This document shows, piece by piece, positions 1 through 5,569 of a stretch of 8,142 nt of DNA. The stretch covers positions 1-8,142 of the forward strand of contig JAAWSH010000066.1 of NCBI GenBank assembly GCA_022801475.1, in the 5' to 3' direction. The notes under the pieces are model-generated. The model worked only from the letters and a program-made list of their open reading frames with translations. It did not search any database and was not told where the DNA came from. Position 1 is the stretch's first letter; every line of letters starts with the position of its first letter. The stretch is from Acutalibacter sp. (GTDB taxonomy: Bacteria; Bacillota; Clostridia; Oscillospirales; Acutalibacteraceae). A program made the translations under genes and the position numbers.

Positions 1-433
1 TCCTGGCGCGTTTCCAGCTTTTTCATAAGGCCCACTGACTTTACCGGGTCAATAGCCTCGGCCATCACCTTGTGGGCGTTTCGCTGGACGAAGGTACCGT
101 CTCGCCAGAGCCCGGCAGGCCTCATAGGCATAGCCCTGCCGCTAGAAACCTCGGTGAAAGATCCATCCCAGCTCATACACATCTTCCTGGGAGTCCTCGC
201 CCAGGGGCTTGCACAGTAGATAGCCTATGAGTTTCCCGTATCATTCAAAACAACGGCTGCGGCGCCTTGCTGCAATGCAGAACGCTTGGAGGAAGCATTG
301 GGTCTTTTCTCATGGTATAGGCAGGCTCACAGTACTTCATAGGCTCCGGATCCCCGAAAATTTCCTGTAAAGGCTCCGAGTCCTCTGGCATAAAGTCCCG
401 TGTCACCAGCTATCTGGTCTCTATTCTATCCAT
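1..433 (-). pseudogene. Decayed RimJ/RimL-type GNAT N-acetyltransferase, runs off the left edge
   Basis: Not an intact gene, but GNAT hallmarks can be read across several frames of the minus strand. An ATG at 433-431 follows a plausible AGAGGG ribosome site and begins MDRIETR, then hits TAG at codon 8 (412-410). The frame continues LVTRDFMPEDSEPLQEIF to about 299. A second frame gives FLQAFCI (294-274), a third QQGAAAVVLNDTG (272-234), and a fourth KLIGYLLCK...VYELGWIFHRGF, a TAG (144-142), then RQGYAYEACRALARRYL. RQGYAYEA corresponds to the acetyl-CoA-binding motif A (Q/RxxGxG/A). A fifth segment (92-3) reads AHKVMAEAIDPVKSVGLMKKLE, the typical RimJ/RimL C-terminal segment, and is still open at the edge. 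Two stops and at least four frameshifts within 430 bases, beside intact genes, point to real decay rather than sequencing error. Its former substrate is unknown. Confidence 0.8.
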
Positions 434-523
434 TTTATCCCTCTTTTTGCGGGAGCGTGGATGGATCATAGCTTGGAGTCCCGTCTGCCGGAAGCCTATT
501 CGTTTAACAACCACACACCATTT

Positions 524-1717
524 TTACAGAAGCCTTGCCTGCCGCTTTCCCTTTTCAGCTTGCAGGGTCAGCTCTTCCCCGGCAGGCAGAGCGGTCAGGT
601 CTCGCACAGCCTTGCCGTTGGCGGTATAGATGGCCCCATAACCCCGGGCCAGAATCTTCAGGGGGCTTAGGGCGTCCAGCTTGCCGCTAAACAGTGAAAG
701 CGTCTGGCGGCAGTTTCGCAGCTTTTCTTGGTTCAGCCGGTCCAGATTGGCGGAGATTCCATCCAGCATGGCCCGCCGTCCCCGCAGGTATTCCAGAGGC
801 CCGCTAAGTGGCGAATTTCGCACCAGCAGGTCTATCCCCTGGCGCAGGCGGTCCACCCGCTCCTGAGCCCTGTTACCAAAATATTGATGTAGAGCCTCCA
901 GCTTGCACAGAATCTCTTGGCCGTCGGGGGTGCATAGCTCGGCGGCGGCACTGGGGGTGGGGGCCCGCAGGTCGGCGGCGAAATCGCAGATGGTAAAGTC
1001 CGTCTCGTGGCCCACGGCAGAGACCACCGGGATCTCCGAGGCGGCCACGGCCCGAGCGAGGCCCTCGTCATTAAAGGCCCATAAGTCCTCCATGGAGCCT
1101 CCACCCCGGCCCAGAATGATTACATCGCAGGCAGACTGCCGGTTTAGGGCCTCCAGGGCGGCGGTCAGCTGGGCGGGCGCGTCCTCTCCCTGCACCAGCA
1201 CGGGGCAAAAGACCACCTGGGCTATGGGCCAGCGCCGGGAAATAATTTGTAAAATGTCCTGTACTGCCGCGCCAGTAGGGGAGGTGACTACTCCAATGCG
1301 CTGGGGAAAATAGGGCAGGGGGCGTTTGTGGTCCTGGCTGAAAAGGCCCTCGGCGGCCAGGCGTTCTTTCAGCTGCTCAAAAGCTGCAGCCAAAGCCCCC
1401 AGACCATCGGGCTGTATGTCCTCAGCGTAAAGTTGGTACTGGCCCGCTGCCTCGTACACAGAGACCCGGCCCCGGATGACTACCTTCATGCCGTCCCGGG
1501 GCCGGAAGCGTAACCGCTTGGCAGCGGAGGCGAACATTACGGCTTTAATCACCGAATGCTCGTCCTTTAAAGAAAAATACAGGTGACCCGACTTGTAGTG
1601 GTCGGTGAAGTTAGAGACTTCGCCGGTGATAAGAATATCATTTAGCCGGCCGTCCCCCTCTACCAAAGACTTGAGAAAGCGGTTCACCTGGGTAACGGTG
1701 AGTAGAGAAGAGATCAT
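524..1717 (-). CDS. xseA: Exodeoxyribonuclease VII large subunit
   Basis: Catalytic large subunit of exonuclease VII, which with several small XseB subunits degrades single-stranded DNA from both ends in the cytoplasm, in repair and recombination. At 397 aa it is near-normal length. An N-terminal OB-fold (about 1-100, with GEVSNF and SGHLYFSLKD) binds ssDNA. The catalytic core (about 125-300) has GVVTSPTGAAVQD, ILGRGGGSMEDLWAFNDE and SAVGHETDFTICD. By family comparison D154, R204, H237 and D240 match the essential residues of the E. coli enzyme. A helical stretch follows, then a C-terminal LARGYGAIY segment. The start ATG overlaps the upstream stop as ATGA, with GAGG 8 nt before it inside the upstream gene. 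It is the last intact gene of the nusB operon. The usual next gene, xseB, does not follow. The last ten residues are atypical, but the frame is otherwise intact. Confidence 0.96.
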   Translation of the reverse strand: MISSLLTVTQVNRFLKSLVEGDGRLNDILITGEVSNFTDHYKSGHLYFSLKDEHSVIKAVMFASAAKRLRFRPRDGMKVVIRGRVSVYEAAGQYQLYAEDIQPDGLGALAAAFEQLKERLAAEGLFSQDHKRPLPYFPQRIGVVTSPTGAAVQDILQIISRRWPIAQVVFCPVLVQGEDAPAQLTAALEALNRQSACDVIILGRGGGSMEDLWAFNDEGLARAVAASEIPVVSAVGHETDFTICDFAADLRAPTPSAAAELCTPDGQEILCKLEALHQYFGNRAQERVDRLRQGIDLLVRNSPLSGPLEYLRGRRAMLDGISANLDRLNQEKLRNCRQTLSLFSGKLDALSPLKILARGYGAIYTANGKAVRDLTALPAGEELTLQAEKGKRQARLL

Positions 1718-2637
1718 TTACAAAACCTCGCTAAATATGCCAATACCGCCACTCCTGCGGCGTTGTCGGCGGAAAATTCGGGGGCGGCGAAAACAGCGCC
1801 ATACTTGGCCTCCAGCCGCTGCCGCAAAAGAGAGTTTGAGCAAACACCCCCGGAGAACACCACAGGCAGAGGGCCCAGCTCTTCCAGCAGCCGGGCACAC
1901 ATGGCGTCCAGGGCGGCGGAAATGGACTCTATGCAAAACCGGGCGATTTCGGCAGGCTGGCGCCCCTGACGCAGCATGGCGGCACAGCGGTTCTCCAGCC
2001 CCGAGAGGGAACAGTCCGCCCCTTTCATAGAGGGTTTCACCCCCACGGCTTTTGGCCAGCTTAGGGCCAGCTCTTCCAGCTGGGGCCCACAGGGAAAGCG
2101 CAGGCCCAGCAGCAGCCCCACCCGGTCCACCGCCTGACCAGCCTTTAGGTCTAAAGAAGCCGCTACCACCTGGGCGCTGGGGCCGTTTTCTCCAGGGGAG
2201 GCCAGCACGGCCTCGGTGGTACCACCAGACACATGGAAGGCCAGGAAATTGTCCTGTAATAGGTCCAGCCGCCCCGCCGAGTACAGCGCGGCCGCTAGGT
2301 GGCCTTGTTGATGGGAGTACAACGCCACTGGGACCCCCAAAGCCGCGCCTAATGTCTGAGCGTAACCTTTTCCCACTAGAAAGCAGGGCATATAGGAGCC
2401 AGGCGCGCTTCGAGGGCTGACAGATACTCCAATGGTCCCCAGGTCCTGCTGGGGCAGCAGTTCCCATAGCAGCTGGGGCAGCTGGCGGGTGTGATGAAAC
2501 ACTGCGTCGCTTTGGCGCAGCCCCCGGCTTCCGGGGGCCACAGGCAGGGGCAGCTTGCGGTTTTCCGTAATACTCCCGTTTTGACACAGGGCGGCAGAGG
2601 TAGTATAGTTGCTGGTATCAATACCCAGGGCCGTCAT
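1714..2637 (-). CDS. TsaD/Kae1/Gcp-family paralog (M22-like, ASKHA fold), clostridial nusB-linked type
   Basis: A 307-aa member of the family of TsaD, the t6A tRNA-modification enzyme (usually about 340 aa), but divergent. Family marks in order: a phosphate-1-like GIDTSNYTTSAA (5-16) in place of the usual T/ETSCDET; SHQQGHLAAAL (108-118) with the metal-ligand pair H109 and H113; SGGTTEAVL (137-145); AVDRVGLLLGL with PCGP (169-185); SGGVCSNSLLRQRL (262-275); and SADNAAGVA (289-297), where D291 would be the third metal ligand. The nucleotide and iron sites therefore look intact. From memory, proteins starting GIDTSNYTTS with a RQSDAVFHHT segment form a conserved clostridial paralog, often labelled O-sialoglycoprotein endopeptidase or peptidase M22. 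Its activity is unestablished and it need not make t6A. It overlaps nusB and xseA by ATGA at both ends and has AGGAG 5 nt before its start. Confidence 0.88.
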   Translation of the reverse strand: MTALGIDTSNYTTSAALCQNGSITENRKLPLPVAPGSRGLRQSDAVFHHTRQLPQLLWELLPQQDLGTIGVSVSPRSAPGSYMPCFLVGKGYAQTLGAALGVPVALYSHQQGHLAAALYSAGRLDLLQDNFLAFHVSGGTTEAVLASPGENGPSAQVVAASLDLKAGQAVDRVGLLLGLRFPCGPQLEELALSWPKAVGVKPSMKGADCSLSGLENRCAAMLRQGRQPAEIARFCIESISAALDAMCARLLEELGPLPVVFSGGVCSNSLLRQRLEAKYGAVFAAPEFSADNAAGVAVLAYLARFCK

Positions 2638-3041
2638 AGCTTCTCCTGGGGCAGGCTCCGGGCCACAGTGCCCAGCACACCGTTGAGGTAGGGAGCGTCA
2701 CCCTGCCCGCCGTACTTTTTCGCCAGCAGTACCGCTTCATTGATGGTGATACTGGCCGGAGTGGAGTTTTCAAAGAGCAGCTCATATACAGCCATGCGCA
2801 AAAGGGAGAGGGTCACCTTGGAGAGACGGCGGATGCTCCAGCCCTTTACGCTGCCATTGATGGTCTCGTCAATTTTTTCCAGATGCTCCTCGACTCCGTA
2901 GGCCAACTCTTCCGCAAAGGGGTCCAGGACCAGGTCTCGAGCCTCTGCGGCGGCCCCTATGATGTTCTCCATTTGTTCACCGGCACAGGCTTGTTCAAAC
3001 AATAGGCAGAAGGCCTGTTCCCGGGCTTCCCTTCTGGTCAT
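2634..3041 (-). CDS. nusB: Transcription antitermination factor NusB
   Basis: NusB, with NusE (ribosomal protein S10), binds boxA RNA in the rRNA antitermination complex in the cytoplasm. At 135 aa it is close to the E. coli length (139). Family features are the N-terminal TRREAREQAFCLLFEQ, then W-S-I-R-R-LSKVTLSLLRMAVYELLF, then ASITINEAVLLAKKY, and finally the C-terminal YLNGVLGTVA helix. An in-frame ATG at 3140 would add 33 residues of unrelated sequence and lies upstream of the predicted promoter. The chosen start at 3041 has a perfect GGAGG (3049-3053) 7 nt away and begins at the conserved MTRREAR. It is the first gene of a leftward operon and its stop overlaps the next start as ATGA. 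Confidence 0.96.
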   Translation of the reverse strand: MTRREAREQAFCLLFEQACAGEQMENIIGAAAEARDLVLDPFAEELAYGVEEHLEKIDETINGSVKGWSIRRLSKVTLSLLRMAVYELLFENSTPASITINEAVLLAKKYGGQGDAPYLNGVLGTVARSLPQEKL

Positions 3042-3083
3042 AAAAAATCCTCCAATTGGTGGGATTTGGATGTTATTCAACCT

Positions 3084-3112
3084 ATTATAACGCTTTTTGA
3101 GCAGATTTGCAA
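3084..3112 (-). promoter_or_regulatory. Sigma-A-type promoter for the nusB operon
   Basis: On the minus strand, the -35 TTGCAA (3107-3112) and the -10 TATAAT (3084-3089) are separated by exactly 17 bases. Transcription should start near 3077, giving a short leader of about 36 nt before the nusB ATG. This also rules out the longer nusB start at 3140. The same hexamer pair and spacing recur at 5325-5353. Confidence 0.8.
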
Positions 3113-3177
3113 GAGCCGGACAAGAACGGGGCGTGTACAAAAGAAGAGTTTATGACGAAAGAGTGGAGTCTCACCTT

Positions 3178-3349
3178 CCGATGAAATCGGCTGGGTTCGG
3201 TGGGGTCAGGACGCTCCCATTCCTTGGCTTCGCCAAGAAACCGGGGAGCTTCCCCCTCCGGCGGTGGAGAGTTGGCAAAGCCAAGTCTTGGGCGCCGCCC
3301 CTAAAAACCCCGCAACCTTTGAAAAGGTTGACGAAACTTTTACCGTTTC
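3178..3349. repeat. Array of seven short palindromes (REP/BIME-like intergenic element)
   Basis: Consecutive short inverted repeats fill this stretch: CCGAT-GAA-ATCGG (3178-3190); CTTGGC-TTC-GCCAAG (3223-3237); CCGGGGA-GCT-TCCCC-ct-CCGG (3241-3261); TTGGC-AAA-GCCAA (3272-3284); a weaker GGGC-GCC-GCCC (3290-3300); CAACCTT-TGAA-AAGGTTG (3313-3330); and GAAAC-N7-GTTTC (3333-3349). The left arm at 3223-3228 can also pair with GCCAAG at 3280-3285. The array lies between two divergent transcription units, so these are not terminators of either. From memory, AACCTTT..AAAGGTT units followed by runs of small GC hairpins are scattered through intergenic regions of Oscillospiraceae genomes, so a dispersed non-coding repeat is the likeliest reading. 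The open frames that cross it are by-products of the palindromes. Confidence 0.65.
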
Positions 3350-3500
3350 TTCACGCTGCTGAAGGACGCCCATATTGGCAAAACTGTCCGTCTGTTTACC
3401 ACCATGGCAGGCGGCAACAGCAAAAGTTACAGGCAAAAACAATCTGTGCCCTGATTTATTCCCCAAAACCGGGCAAGCTAAACGGGAACTTAAAACAAAA
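3350..3500 (+). other. Unassigned intergenic stretch with a coding-like scrap
   Basis: Between the palindrome array and the ribosome site of the next gene there is no full gene and no convincing promoter. One plus-strand frame (about 3341-3454) reads LLKDAHIGKTVRLFTTMAGG before a TGA at 3452. The GKTVxxFTTxxGG core resembles the start of a small clostridial protein family (GKTVTIFTTSGG, recalled from memory). It has no start codon with a ribosome site at its beginning. It may be a decayed fragment or chance. Confidence 0.3.
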
Positions 3501-3512
3501 GGAGGCGGCCAC

Positions 3513-3680
3513 ATGAGCAATGAACAACAAAGCATGGATATGCAGGCCAGGACCTACTTCGACTCTCTGCCAGAACTGCTAAAGACCCAGATTATTCAAA
3601 GCGGCGTGAAGCTGACCACCCGGGAAGAGCTGGAAGCCTACCGCAGAAACGCTCTTTCTGAACCAAAAGACCAGCGGTAA
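3513..3680 (+). CDS. Small conserved-looking protein of unknown function (55 aa)
   Basis: A 55-residue acidic/basic mixed cytoplasmic protein with no membrane segment, signal peptide or cysteine. The ATG at 3513 has a textbook GGAGG (3501-3505) 7 nt upstream. An upstream in-frame ATG at 3375 has no such site and would read through the unassigned stretch. The central TYFDSLPELLKTQIIQSGVK segment resembles small clostridial proteins with a YDSLPxxVKxxIMQSG pattern. I know these only from recall and know of no function for them. The rest (LTTREELEAYRRNAL) is predicted helix. It is a single gene convergent with coaX, and its stop codon sits in the A-tract of the shared terminator hairpin. No promoter was clear upstream. 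The ribosome site and the family-like pattern make a real gene likely. Confidence 0.75.
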   Translation: MSNEQQSMDMQARTYFDSLPELLKTQIIQSGVKLTTREELEAYRRNALSEPKDQR

Positions 3681-3720
3681 AAAACAAGGGTGCGCCCCAA
3701 AATCCGGCGGCGCGCCCTTG
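3679..3720 (-). terminator. Intrinsic terminator of coaX, partly bidirectional
   Basis: A 12-bp stem (3685-3696 with 3709-3720, one G-T pair) encloses a 12-nt loop. On the minus strand it is followed by six T (complement of A3679-3684), making a strong rho-independent terminator just after the coaX stop. On the plus strand the tail is TCTGTTATTT, weaker but possibly enough to end the small gene at 3513-3680, whose stop codon overlaps the T-tract. Confidence 0.88.
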
Positions 3721-3724
3721 TCTG

Positions 3725-4498
3725 TTATTTGGACTTTACGTTCTTCTTATAAAGCAGATACAGGCCCTCCAGCATCAGGTTTTCGTCATAGTGCAGGGGG
3801 CGGCGGCAATATGGATGGATCAGGGCCATCAGCCCGCCGGTAGCCACGGCGGTTACCGGCTGACCCAACTCCTCTTCGGCGCGGGCAATCAGGCCGTCGA
3901 TCATCAAGGCACTGCCGTATACCGCCCCGGCTTGCATACAGTCAATGGTATTGCTTCCAATAAACCGTTCCGGCGGACCCAGGTGGATATAGGGCAGCTG
4001 GGCGGCCCGGGCGCTAAGAGCATCTACGGAAAGCCGTAGCCCAGGGATAATCATACCGCCCAAATAGGCCCCAGTGCTGTCGATGACGGACATAGTGGTG
4101 GCAGTGCCCATGTCGAAGATTACCAGAGGCGGCTGGTACTTGTGCAAAGAGGCAATGGCGTCCACCACCAGGTCTGCGCCCAGCTGGGCCGGGTTATCCA
4201 TGCGGATGTTCAGTCCGGTCTTTAGGCCCGCGCCCACGCATAAAAAGGTTTTGCCCGTCAACAGTTCCATAGCTTTTTTCATTACCATGCGCAACTCGGG
4301 CACTACGCTGGAGAGAATGCCCCCCGAGAGCTCTTTTGGGTTTACGTCCCGGCTTTTCAGCAGGTTGCCAATGAGCAAGCAGTATTCGTCAGCGGTTTGG
4401 TCCCGGCTGGTGTGCAGCCGCAGGGTGAGGATCAGTTTCCCATCCCGCCAGCAGCCCAGCACGGTGTTTGTATTTCCAATGTCGATGGTTAGTATCAT
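3725..4498 (-). CDS. coaX: Type III pantothenate kinase
   Basis: Phosphorylates pantothenate to 4'-phosphopantothenate, the first committed step of CoA synthesis, in the cytoplasm. CoaX belongs to the ASKHA superfamily and the family is known to be insensitive to CoA feedback. At 257 aa it is full length. Seen in the sequence: the phosphate loop DIGNTNTVLG (6-15); TSRDQTADEY (30-39); LGADLVVDAIA (106-116) with D109 at the catalytic Asp position; FDMGTATTMSVID (128-140); and YLGGMIIPGLRLSVDALSAR (145-164), which is the pantothenate-binding and dimer region. TGGLMAL (220-226) and DENLMLEGL (238-246) follow. The ATG directly follows the TAA of the ECF gene with no gap, and a GGAG lies 9 nt upstream inside that gene, so translation is probably coupled. 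It is the last gene of a two-gene operon and ends at a strong terminator. Confidence 0.96.
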   Translation of the reverse strand: MILTIDIGNTNTVLGCWRDGKLILTLRLHTSRDQTADEYCLLIGNLLKSRDVNPKELSGGILSSVVPELRMVMKKAMELLTGKTFLCVGAGLKTGLNIRMDNPAQLGADLVVDAIASLHKYQPPLVIFDMGTATTMSVIDSTGAYLGGMIIPGLRLSVDALSARAAQLPYIHLGPPERFIGSNTIDCMQAGAVYGSALMIDGLIARAEEELGQPVTAVATGGLMALIHPYCRRPLHYDENLMLEGLYLLYKKNVKSK

Positions 4499-5185
4499 TT
4501 AAGGTTTCTCCGTTTTATCCAATTTGTCCAGTATCCTGGCGTGTTTTAGCGCTTTGGTGACGCCAAGGCAGACTACTGGGGTTAGTACGGTGGCCGCAAT
4601 GGCCTCGGGAATGCCATTGGCAAAGACAATAGTCAAAATGGCCCCGCCCACCATATCCGGTGAAATATCTTTGGCTGCGGCGAATGCTTCTCCCAGCACC
4701 AGACCCATTAGCCCCATGACCAAAGCCGTGTTTACAATGGACCCAATAGCACCGGCAAAGAAGGAACCAATGGTTTTCCAGGCGGCTTTGTTTCCAGGAA
4801 TCAGCTCAAACAGCCGTACCACGAACCAGGGGACCATTCCCACTAAAATACGGGGAATAAAGCAGATCACCAGAGCCCAGGGGCTGCCATTTGTCTGGCC
4901 GGGGACTGGAACCAGGGGAGAGAAGGCGAAACTGAGCAGGCTGGGGGCCATGGTGTTTTTCCACAAACTGATGAGTCCAAACACGAACCCCAAAAAGCTG
5001 CCCCGCCAGGGGCCCAGTAGCACCGAGCCGATGATGACCGGCACGTGAAGAATGGTGGCCTTGATAATAGGCAGGTCGATGAGCCCCAGGGGTGTGAACC
5101 CCATGACCAGAAGGATGGCCACAAACAGGCCGGTGAGCACCAGGCCCTGTAAGTTTGTGGTGCGGGTGGATGTAGAATTTGTCAT
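4499..5185 (-). CDS. ECF transporter S component, probable pantothenate uptake (PanT-like)
   Basis: Substrate-binding membrane subunit of an energy-coupling-factor vitamin transporter; the shared EcfA/A'/T module must be encoded elsewhere. The 228-aa protein has about six hydrophobic segments: roughly 13-30, 42-58, 60-78, 103-129, 142-172 and 180-212. The segment TPLGLIDLPIIKATILHVPV (31-50), followed by LLGPWRGSFLGFVFGL (56-71), is characteristic of the ECF S family related to PanT. The LGPxxGxxLGxxFGL loop in particular is a family hallmark. Substrate is inferred: the gene abuts coaX and diverges from coaBC, so pantothenate is likely, though another precursor cannot be excluded. An in-frame ATG at 5353 would lie upstream of the predicted promoter. 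The start at 5185 has AGGAGG (5194-5199) 8 nt away. Confidence 0.88.
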   Translation of the reverse strand: MTNSTSTRTTNLQGLVLTGLFVAILLVMGFTPLGLIDLPIIKATILHVPVIIGSVLLGPWRGSFLGFVFGLISLWKNTMAPSLLSFAFSPLVPVPGQTNGSPWALVICFIPRILVGMVPWFVVRLFELIPGNKAAWKTIGSFFAGAIGSIVNTALVMGLMGLVLGEAFAAAKDISPDMVGGAILTIVFANGIPEAIAATVLTPVVCLGVTKALKHARILDKLDKTEKP

Positions 5186-5189
5186 AATG

Positions 5190-5298
5190 TGTACCTCCTG
5201 CTGCCGTTCCATTTCTATAGATACAGCGCAATTGTATTTTACCCAAACCGCCTTGAATTCTAGTCCTGTCTCCAGAATAAACTTGTATGGAGTACAGG
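5190..5298 (-). promoter_or_regulatory. Structured mRNA leader of the ECF-coaX operon with possible Shine-Dalgarno switch
   Basis: The transcript leader (about 5318-5186 on the minus strand) can form a hairpin of two 5-bp blocks, CCTGT/ACAGG and CTCCA/TGGAG, with one bulged A (plus-strand 5265-5274 with 5288-5298). A smaller hairpin ATACA-N7-TGTAT lies at 5221-5237. The 5' arm core TGTACTCC (complement of 5289-5296) is also complementary, apart from one bulged G, to GGAGGTACA (complement of 5190-5198), which contains the Shine-Dalgarno. The two pairings exclude each other. I recognise no known riboswitch class, and the switching role is inference. Confidence 0.45.
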
Positions 5299-5324
5299 CC
5301 GGAAAAGCAGCCTGGGCAGATATT

Positions 5325-5353
5325 ATTATACCTGCTGGGCGGAGCGTTTGCAA
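5325..5353 (-). promoter_or_regulatory. Sigma-A-type promoter for the ECF-coaX operon
   Basis: On the minus strand, the -35 TTGCAA (5348-5353) and the -10 TATAAT (5325-5330) have exactly 17 bases between them. The predicted start near 5318 leaves a leader of about 130 nt before the ATG at 5185. Confidence 0.8.
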
Positions 5354-5403
5354 GAGGAAGTGGACAAAAATGCAAAAACCATGGATATATAGTAAGGATT
5401 ACC

Positions 5404-5432
5404 TTTACAAGCCGCGGTTTTTTTGCTATACT
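5404..5432 (+). promoter_or_regulatory. Sigma-A-type promoter for coaBC
   Basis: TTTACA (5404-5409) and TATACT (5427-5432) are 17 bases apart on the plus strand, with a TG one base before the -10 region (TTTTGC-TATACT context). Transcription should start near 5439, giving a leader of about 130 nt. The -35 element is 50 bases from the divergent -35 at 5348-5353. Confidence 0.7.
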
Positions 5433-5444
5433 GTCAGAAAAGGA

Positions 5445-5527
5445 CATTTTGTGTAGGAAAGTAGACACGAATACAAAATGAAGAGCTCATTGGCTGGGAA
5501 TGACAAAAGCTCTTGCTGTTCTCCAGC
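5445..5527 (+). promoter_or_regulatory. coaBC leader with three abutting hairpins
   Basis: Starting about six bases after the predicted transcription start, three inverted repeats follow end to end without spacers. The first is CATTTTGT/ACAAAATG (5445-5452 with 5473-5480), extended by two inner pairs across a 4-nt bulge. The second is AAGAGCT/AGCTCTT (5481-5487 with 5508-5514), with inner CATT/AATG (5488-5491 with 5499-5502) and a one-sided ACAAA bulge. The third is GCTG-TTCTC-CAGC (5515-5527). No T-tract follows, so it is not an obvious attenuator terminator. I match it to no known riboswitch consensus. Confidence 0.45.
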
Positions 5528-5569
5528 TTATGCGCAGGATACGGATGTAACGAAAGGAAACAATAGCGT

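Noticed and set aside
524..560. Possible frameshift at the 3' end of xseA
   Set aside because: A neighbouring frame would end GKASVKMVCGC, which looks slightly more like an XseA tail, but C-termini vary and this cannot be decided without alignment.
903..1313. Plus-strand 136-codon frame opposite xseA
   Set aside because: It is antisense to well-conserved xseA catalytic motifs and has no ribosome site or family features.
1718..2587. Long minus-strand open frame of 289 codons inside the Kae1-like gene
   Set aside because: It overlaps the Kae1-like gene in another frame, has low-complexity Pro/Gly/Arg-rich content and shows no family motif. It is a by-product of high GC.
3097..3516. Plus-strand 139-codon frame across the palindrome array
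   Set aside because: Its sequence derives from the palindromes, it has no ribosome site, and it overlaps the nusB promoter.
4806..5468. Minus-strand 220-codon frame across the divergent promoter region
   Set aside because: It runs through both predicted promoters and the leader, then out of frame through the ECF gene. It has no ribosome site.
5478..5569. Upstream ATG and open frame in the coaBC leader
   Set aside because: It has no ribosome site, lies within the predicted hairpins and continues out of frame into coaBC.
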